From assembly GCA_024638265.1 (NCBI GenBank), contig JAHEKQ010000001.1, forward strand, positions 154,499 through 218,498: DNA of 64,000 nt, read 5' to 3'. This DNA comes from Flammeovirgaceae bacterium. Its GTDB lineage: Bacteria; Bacteroidota; Bacteroidia; Cytophagales; Cyclobacteriaceae. Below are positions 59,622 through 64,000 of this stretch, in pieces (the stretch's first letter is position 1; the number at the start of each line of letters is the position of its first letter). The notes beneath the pieces are model-generated. The model made no database searches, was not told the DNA's origin, and was given only the letters and a program-made list of their open reading frames with translations. The translations under genes were made by a program, and so were the position numbers.

Positions 59622-61082
59622 TTAATTATTGATGCCCTCGGGGAGAATTGAGCTGTTTGTCTCAAAATCCCACATGGACTGTATCTTCATATTTAATAAT
59701 TCGAGCCGGTAATTGATCTTGGCCGCAAGCAGGTCGATCCTTGCTTGTGACAATTGATTCTGGTATTGATTTAGGTCAATACCGGTAATCTCACCATTTG
59801 AGTATCTTTCCTGGTTTATATCGTAAGTGAGCTGCGCATTCCTGACCGACTGTTCGGCAATCGTGATCTGATTCTTAAGATTCATCAGGCTTCGATAACT
59901 CCTGCGGATAGCAATGACAATATCATTACGCTGATTGAACATACTCAGCTCCTGGATCTGCAGGCTTGCCATGTCGGCATTGATCCGATGCTTCTTTTCA
60001 CCCCAGTCCCAGATGGGAATGGCCAGCGTGAGTGAAACTCTCGGGCTATTGGTAGGAGCCGCGTAGATATCAGGCAAAGCCTCATTTTCACCGAAAATTC
60101 CAACAGAGAGGCTAAGGTCACCGCGAAATTCGTTCGTAGCTTTTGTCCTGATCAGGTTGTTCTGTGCGTTCTGCATGTCAATTTCCCGTTGCCTGATTTC
60201 TCTCCTGGAGGTCAGGCCGCTTTCTATCGCAACACTTAAGTTCACCTCTACCGGCTCCGCATCAATCACCCGTTCGAGGATAATATCCGAGGAAAGGTCC
60301 AGGCCAAGAAGGATCTTAAAATCATCCTTTACATTTTCAACCTGCACCTCCTGGTTTTGGAGGGAAGACTGGCTGTTAGACAGGTTCAATTGAGCCTGGT
60401 ACATCTCTTCCCTGGCAATCAGCCCGGATTCCGCTTTGTTCTTGACGATTTCAAAGTTGTTGAGCTGGTTCTGATATTCATCCTGGGCAATGGTCAGGCT
60501 TTCCTGTTCGCGAAGCACATCGAAGTAGGCCTGGCTTACCTGCCTCTCGATATTGAGCACCTGGATGTTATAGGAGATTTCGGAATTCTCGAAAGCAGTT
60601 TCCACTTCACTTAAGGCCATCTTAAGTCGGTTATAGGTAAAAAGTGGTTGATCGAGCTGCAGGAAAAGGTTGTTACTGAATGCCTGGTTTTCCACTTCTC
60701 CCTGAATATCATTCTGGGAAAGCTGATTTTGCCATCCCAACCGGTTGGTCAGCGTGAGGTTTCCATCTGTTTGGACAATAGGCTGCGAGACGAGCAATGA
60801 GCCAAAGGTGTTGAACCGCTCGGTAGTATACCATTTAAAGAAATCGTCATACTGCCTGTTCCTGCTGAAATCGAGCGGGGTGATCTCAAACCTGAACTGG
60901 GTCTTTCTCGAAGCCAGTTCCGCATTCAAGAGCTCCCTGTTTCGTTCAAGGTCGTAGCGGGAATTCCGGATATCAGGCGAGTTGTCCAGTGCCACTTCTA
61001 TGGCCTGCTTCAAGTTCATTCTCTCCTGTGCATCGACCAGGACTGAAACAGATATCAATAAAAATATTAACAGTAGTCTCAT
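59622..61082 (-). CDS. TolC-family outer-membrane efflux channel
   Basis: 486 residues. Signal peptide (LLLIFLLISVSVLVDA, then QE). Two homologous halves of long helices and short strands: MNLKQAIEVALDNSPDIRNSRYDLERNRELL and a second start at NLSVAIESGLTSRREIRQREIDMQNAQNNLIRTKA; RVSLTLAIPIWDWGEKKHRINADMASLQ and TYDINQERYSNGEITGIDLNQYQNQLSQARIDLLAAKINYRLELLNM are typical of TolC/OprM-like proteins. It provides the outer-membrane exit for the RND pumps. Four bases separate it from the fusion-protein gene and six from the upstream permease gene. Confidence 0.93.
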   Translation of the reverse strand: MRLLLIFLLISVSVLVDAQERMNLKQAIEVALDNSPDIRNSRYDLERNRELLNAELASRKTQFRFEITPLDFSRNRQYDDFFKWYTTERFNTFGSLLVSQPIVQTDGNLTLTNRLGWQNQLSQNDIQGEVENQAFSNNLFLQLDQPLFTYNRLKMALSEVETAFENSEISYNIQVLNIERQVSQAYFDVLREQESLTIAQDEYQNQLNNFEIVKNKAESGLIAREEMYQAQLNLSNSQSSLQNQEVQVENVKDDFKILLGLDLSSDIILERVIDAEPVEVNLSVAIESGLTSRREIRQREIDMQNAQNNLIRTKATNEFRGDLSLSVGIFGENEALPDIYAAPTNSPRVSLTLAIPIWDWGEKKHRINADMASLQIQELSMFNQRNDIVIAIRRSYRSLMNLKNQITIAEQSVRNAQLTYDINQERYSNGEITGIDLNQYQNQLSQARIDLLAAKINYRLELLNMKIQSMWDFETNSSILPEGINN

Positions 61083-61088
61083 ATTCGA

Positions 61089-64000
61089 TTATCTTTTGAC
61101 CCATTTAACGGCGTCTGCTATGACAGACCTGCCACGGGATTGATTCGTTAGTTCCACCTTGGCTTTTCCGGGGCTTATGTAGTAAGACCCCAATGAATTC
61201 CACCCATTCTCAATATTTTTCAGCTCAACCGTTATCTCCGTTTCCCCATCATCGCTGTGGACCTTATAGTGGTAATCGTCGACGGGTTCCTGATCTCTCC
61301 GACCCCAGCGCATCCGATTGTTTAAGTGTACATATATATCATAATAGGCACCCTCTTCCACGTCACACTCCCAGGTGGCAATTTCGGACCCATCACCGGA
61401 CCCGATAAAATAGGCGGAGCGAATCTCGTTTCCATAGGCCCATTGCGAGATGGTGGGGGTCCACTTACCTGGTGTTCTCCACATCATCGGGTAGTAGGTA
61501 CTCTCTTCCACCAATTGTTCTCCCTTGATCAAGGCACGAAGTGGAGTGGTTTCCTCACCTTTTGTAATACTGAAACCAGGATCCTCATCATCAACGATGA
61601 TACCGGCTTCTGCCAGTTCTCCATGCTCTTCCAGCCTAACCGATTGCTGGCTAAAAGAACCTTCCGATTCCTCGGTCTCCTCAAAAGGAAAGTTGATGGT
61701 TCTGGGAAGGTTCAGCGCCATAATCGTGTTTACATTCATTGCCCTTGGCTCCTCATCGAGTATGGTTGTAAATTCCATGGTACTTATAGCAGGGATCTTC
61801 ACCAGTTGCTCTACTGTATTGGCATCGTTACCACCTCGCGGTCCACCAAAGCCCCCGTCAAATGCAAAATCCCCACGGCCTCCTCCTCCTCGGCCGCCAC
61901 CCATTCTGAATGAGAGCTGAACCAGGCCATCTATTTCCTGTGTATTTCTGATAATATAGCGGGCAGCGTACCTGGTACGGTCACCGTCCTTAAAGCTGTA
62001 GAGGTTTACCCCCGAAATTAAGAATCCCGGAAGTTGGTTGGAAACCACCGTTTGATTCACGAGTTCACGAAGGAACCCCTCATCTGATTCAAACACTGCT
62101 CTTTCCAGGGCTTCATCGGTCACTGATCTGAATTGACTCTCCTTAAGGAACTTGCTGACACGGGAGTCAAATTCATCGGATTGGACCTCCTGCTTCACCA
62201 TTGAAAAAAGGTAATTGCCTTTTACTCCGATCACACTATTGATTAGCTCATCTTCCTCTTCTAATAAAATTTGTTTAAAGCTCTTTTCCTTAAGTGCGAT
62301 GGTAGCATCTTCCTCGATAGTAGTGGCTGAAAACCACCTCCTGCGATTGCCCGGGGATACTCTCTCCCAAAGGAATGATTCAAATGCTTTATTAAAAAAG
62401 GGCCAATCCTCCGAAGTGATGAAGTTCACATAGGAATAATAAGAGGGGAAAATTGAATAACTGCTTGTGAAAGAGGCTCCATCGCCCTCTGAAAACCAAT
62501 TATTCTGGTTTGCTATGGTAAGCGTACTCGTAACAAATTGCCTGAGAAGCTGGGCTTCAATTTCCTGATCTGTCAGGTCTCCACCCCTTTGTTTGTTCCG
62601 GTCAATCAATCGCTCTCTCCGGAACTGAAAATCAGCATTTACCAATGCCATGCCTTTTTCCGGAAGAAGGGACATTTCCGGTTGCATCACTTCCTTTGCC
62701 TGTGAGTAAATTCTTGGGAAGCTGACAAACATGGCAGGCGTTTCAATAACGGAGAAGCGTTTATAGGGATAATCCAGCTGCAGCTCAAGTTCATAGTCGT
62801 TCTTGATTTCCCTTAGCGTATTGGTCAGGGTATCGGTGATGTTCTCGAAGAAATCATCGAAATAATAGTGGTCGGATTTCAGAACGAGATTATAATCCAC
62901 GCTGTCTACCCTTATTGATCTTTCGGTATAGTCCCCAATCATCAAGGATATCTGTGGTAGTGGGTACTCAGGTGTGAATTCGTAGACTCCCGGGGAAACT
63001 TCGCTGCGTTGTCCTTGTGAAACTGCCAGGAGGCCTTCTGAAGTCTTTACTTTTAACCGGTACTTTGAGAATTGCTGGGGATTCATGATTCCCTTTTCTT
63101 CATTAAAAGTAATTCTTGCCACGGGATACCATTTTGCTTCCTGGGTAAGGAGCAGATATTCGGGTGAAAGAAAATGATACTCTTTGCCCACGGAATATAT
63201 CGCCACCCTGTAAGTCAGGTCGATCAATTCCTCATCTATATCGAGGTACATCGCATCCTTGTCTATATCTCCTTCATATTCCATGACAATACTGGCCGTT
63301 GCATTGCTTTTCATGGGATGATTGATCCAGACCACCTGGAATTCCCTGGTGTACTCCACCGGTTTACCCTCCACGGTGATTGAATTGACATTCAGTCCCG
63401 GGTTGAGAAGCAGGAAGAAATTATCGAGATCGGTACCGGGATTGGATACTTCGAGGCTGGATGATACCCGGATTTGCTCGCCAAGGTGCTCCAGTTCAAT
63501 ATCATAGGAGTTGACGCTTACATTACCACGATCCACATAATCAGCTTCAACTGCGCTCATTTGCGAGCGTCGGTCTTTGCTATCCCGGTAATTGCCGATA
63601 TACCCGGCGATCAGAAATCCCGCTGAAAGTATAAATACTGCTGCTATTCCCGTTGAACTGAACGTCATTCTGCGACTTTGTCTCAGTCGGCCGATCAAAA
63701 GGATTGTCAGAAAAACAAACCCCAAGCCTAAGAGGAAGTAAATACCTCTTTGCATCAGTACTTCCTCAGGGTTTGCGAATCCTACGAATTCAGATTGAAG
63801 CATGGGAAGGGAAAATGCCATGTAATCGAATACGTAGTTGAATTTATCATTGAGATAAAAAAGGCAGGCGGCTATGTAGCCCAGGAGCACCACAAAAGTG
63901 ACAGCCTGGTTCCTTAAGGTCAACATCAAAACATAACTCAAGCCCATGATGAACAGGAGTGTTGGCAGGCTCATCATGAGGGGATATATGAGATAAGCCG
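61089..64000 (-). CDS. ABC-2-type permease with degenerate M1-like region and golvesin-like domain, 5' end cut
   Basis: The frame stays open to the right edge (about 970 residues visible). ATGs at 63977 and 63974 lie inside a hydrophobic helix (YLIYPLMMSLPTLLFIMGLSYVL), so the true start is most likely outside the window. Visible order: at least four membrane helices (numbered from the ATG at 63977, up to about 130); a large extracytoplasmic region resembling the M1-aminopeptidase part of Bacteroidetes ABC permease fusions (PLPQISLMIGDYTERSIRV, VIETPAMFVSFPR, QPEMSLLPEKGMALVNADFQFRRE); a Gly/Arg-rich stretch (about 690-715); and a final golvesin-type carbohydrate-binding-like domain (GWNSLGSYYISPGKAKVELT, VIADAVKWVKR). 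The zinc motif HExxH is absent, so no peptidase activity is expected. First visible gene of the RND-ABC operon. Confidence 0.78.
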   Translation of the reverse strand, partial: AYLIYPLMMSLPTLLFIMGLSYVLMLTLRNQAVTFVVLLGYIAACLFYLNDKFNYVFDYMAFSLPMLQSEFVGFANPEEVLMQRGIYFLLGLGFVFLTILLIGRLRQSRRMTFSSTGIAAVFILSAGFLIAGYIGNYRDSKDRRSQMSAVEADYVDRGNVSVNSYDIELEHLGEQIRVSSSLEVSNPGTDLDNFFLLLNPGLNVNSITVEGKPVEYTREFQVVWINHPMKSNATASIVMEYEGDIDKDAMYLDIDEELIDLTYRVAIYSVGKEYHFLSPEYLLLTQEAKWYPVARITFNEEKGIMNPQQFSKYRLKVKTSEGLLAVSQGQRSEVSPGVYEFTPEYPLPQISLMIGDYTERSIRVDSVDYNLVLKSDHYYFDDFFENITDTLTNTLREIKNDYELELQLDYPYKRFSVIETPAMFVSFPRIYSQAKEVMQPEMSLLPEKGMALVNADFQFRRERLIDRNKQRGGDLTDQEIEAQLLRQFVTSTLTIANQNNWFSEGDGASFTSSYSIFPSYYSYVNFITSEDWPFFNKAFESFLWERVSPGNRRRWFSATTIEEDATIALKEKSFKQILLEEEDELINSVIGVKGNYLFSMVKQEVQSDEFDSRVSKFLKESQFRSVTDEALERAVFESDEGFLRELVNQTVVSNQLPGFLISGVNLYSFKDGDRTRYAARYIIRNTQEIDGLVQLSFRMGGGRGGGGRGDFAFDGGFGGPRGGNDANTVEQLVKIPAISTMEFTTILDEEPRAMNVNTIMALNLPRTINFPFEETEESEGSFSQQSVRLEEHGELAEAGIIVDDEDPGFSITKGEETTPLRALIKGEQLVEESTYYPMMWRTPGKWTPTISQWAYGNEIRSAYFIGSGDGSEIATWECDVEEGAYYDIYVHLNNRMRWGRRDQEPVDDYHYKVHSDDGETEITVELKNIENGWNSLGSYYISPGKAKVELTNQSRGRSVIADAVKWVKR

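Noticed and set aside
61525..61920. A plus-strand frame ending in Pro/Arg-rich sequence opposite the permease gene
   Set aside because: It is the antisense shadow of the second Gly/Arg-rich stretch.
1..64000. Mobile elements, prophage, integrases or tRNA genes
   Set aside because: No transposase, integrase, phage structural gene or tRNA cloverleaf was recognised in any gap; base composition looks even throughout.

Overview
The window reads as a chromosomal segment of a gliding-type Bacteroidetes bacterium, most likely order Cytophagales. Evidence in the sequence: a gliding-motility/type IX secretion C-terminal domain protein followed by a PorP/SprF-family outer-membrane protein, a TonB receptor with an N-terminal carboxypeptidase-like domain, menaquinone synthesis (MenB), a bacterial GH3-family enzyme, -7 promoter boxes of the Bacteroidetes type (TAnnTTTG) in front of several genes, and few Shine-Dalgarno-like sites. 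Genes are tightly packed. No rRNA, tRNA, CRISPR array, transposase, integrase or prophage gene was seen.

Layout. 1-2969 (minus): glutamate synthase large subunit, cut by the left edge. 3.1-6.8 kb: tRNA-modification methyltransferase, an RlpA/SPOR protein, a TPR/transglutaminase-like exported protein and a MORN-like lipoprotein. 6.8-8.7 kb (plus): nicotinamide riboside transporter PnuC, an NadR-type kinase and a membrane-anchored methyltransferase-like protein. 8.9-15 kb: exported M20 peptidase coupled to a ClbS-like protein, MenB, two DoxX-like proteins, a thioredoxin-like lipoprotein, an 8-bp minisatellite and an exported M28 peptidase. 15-21.2 kb (minus): GH3, LptB, RecJ, a coiled-coil/SPOR-like protein and fumarase C. 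21.4-23.5 kb (plus): two LiaF-like membrane proteins and a LytS-type sensor kinase behind a candidate LytTR operator. 24-26.3 kb: TonB receptor behind a DtxR/MntR-like palindrome. 26.3-32.8 kb: TpiA, PrmA and a 1606-residue exported protein of unknown function. 32.8-42 kb: sensor kinase, MFS carrier, M20 dipeptidase, nitroreductase, M14 carboxypeptidase-like protein, lactonase lipoprotein, ATP10-like protein and cation/proton antiporter. 42.1-45.3 kb (minus): NadA-NadB-Tag. 46-50 kb (plus): T9SS cargo plus PorP/SprF partner.

50-64 kb (minus) is the most unusual part: one compact operon of six genes. In order of transcription these are an ABC-2-type permease fused to a degenerate M1-peptidase-like region and a golvesin-like C-terminal domain (cut by the right edge), a TolC-type outer-membrane channel, a lipoprotein membrane-fusion protein, an RND pump, a second RND pump fused in one 1574-residue chain to an ABC ATPase, and a small ABC-2 permease. 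The ABC ATPase domain is itself interrupted by about 175 residues carrying four predicted transmembrane helices. The six together look like a hybrid proton-driven/ATP-driven envelope export machine. This is the best candidate in the window for an undescribed system.

NAD metabolism appears twice: uptake and salvage (PnuC plus riboside kinase) and de novo synthesis (NadA, NadB). Peptide breakdown is prominent (two M20, one M28, one M14). Five of eight convergent gene pairs overlap at their 3' ends, three of them by exactly 4 nt. All functions are assigned by reading motifs and family resemblance without database searches.
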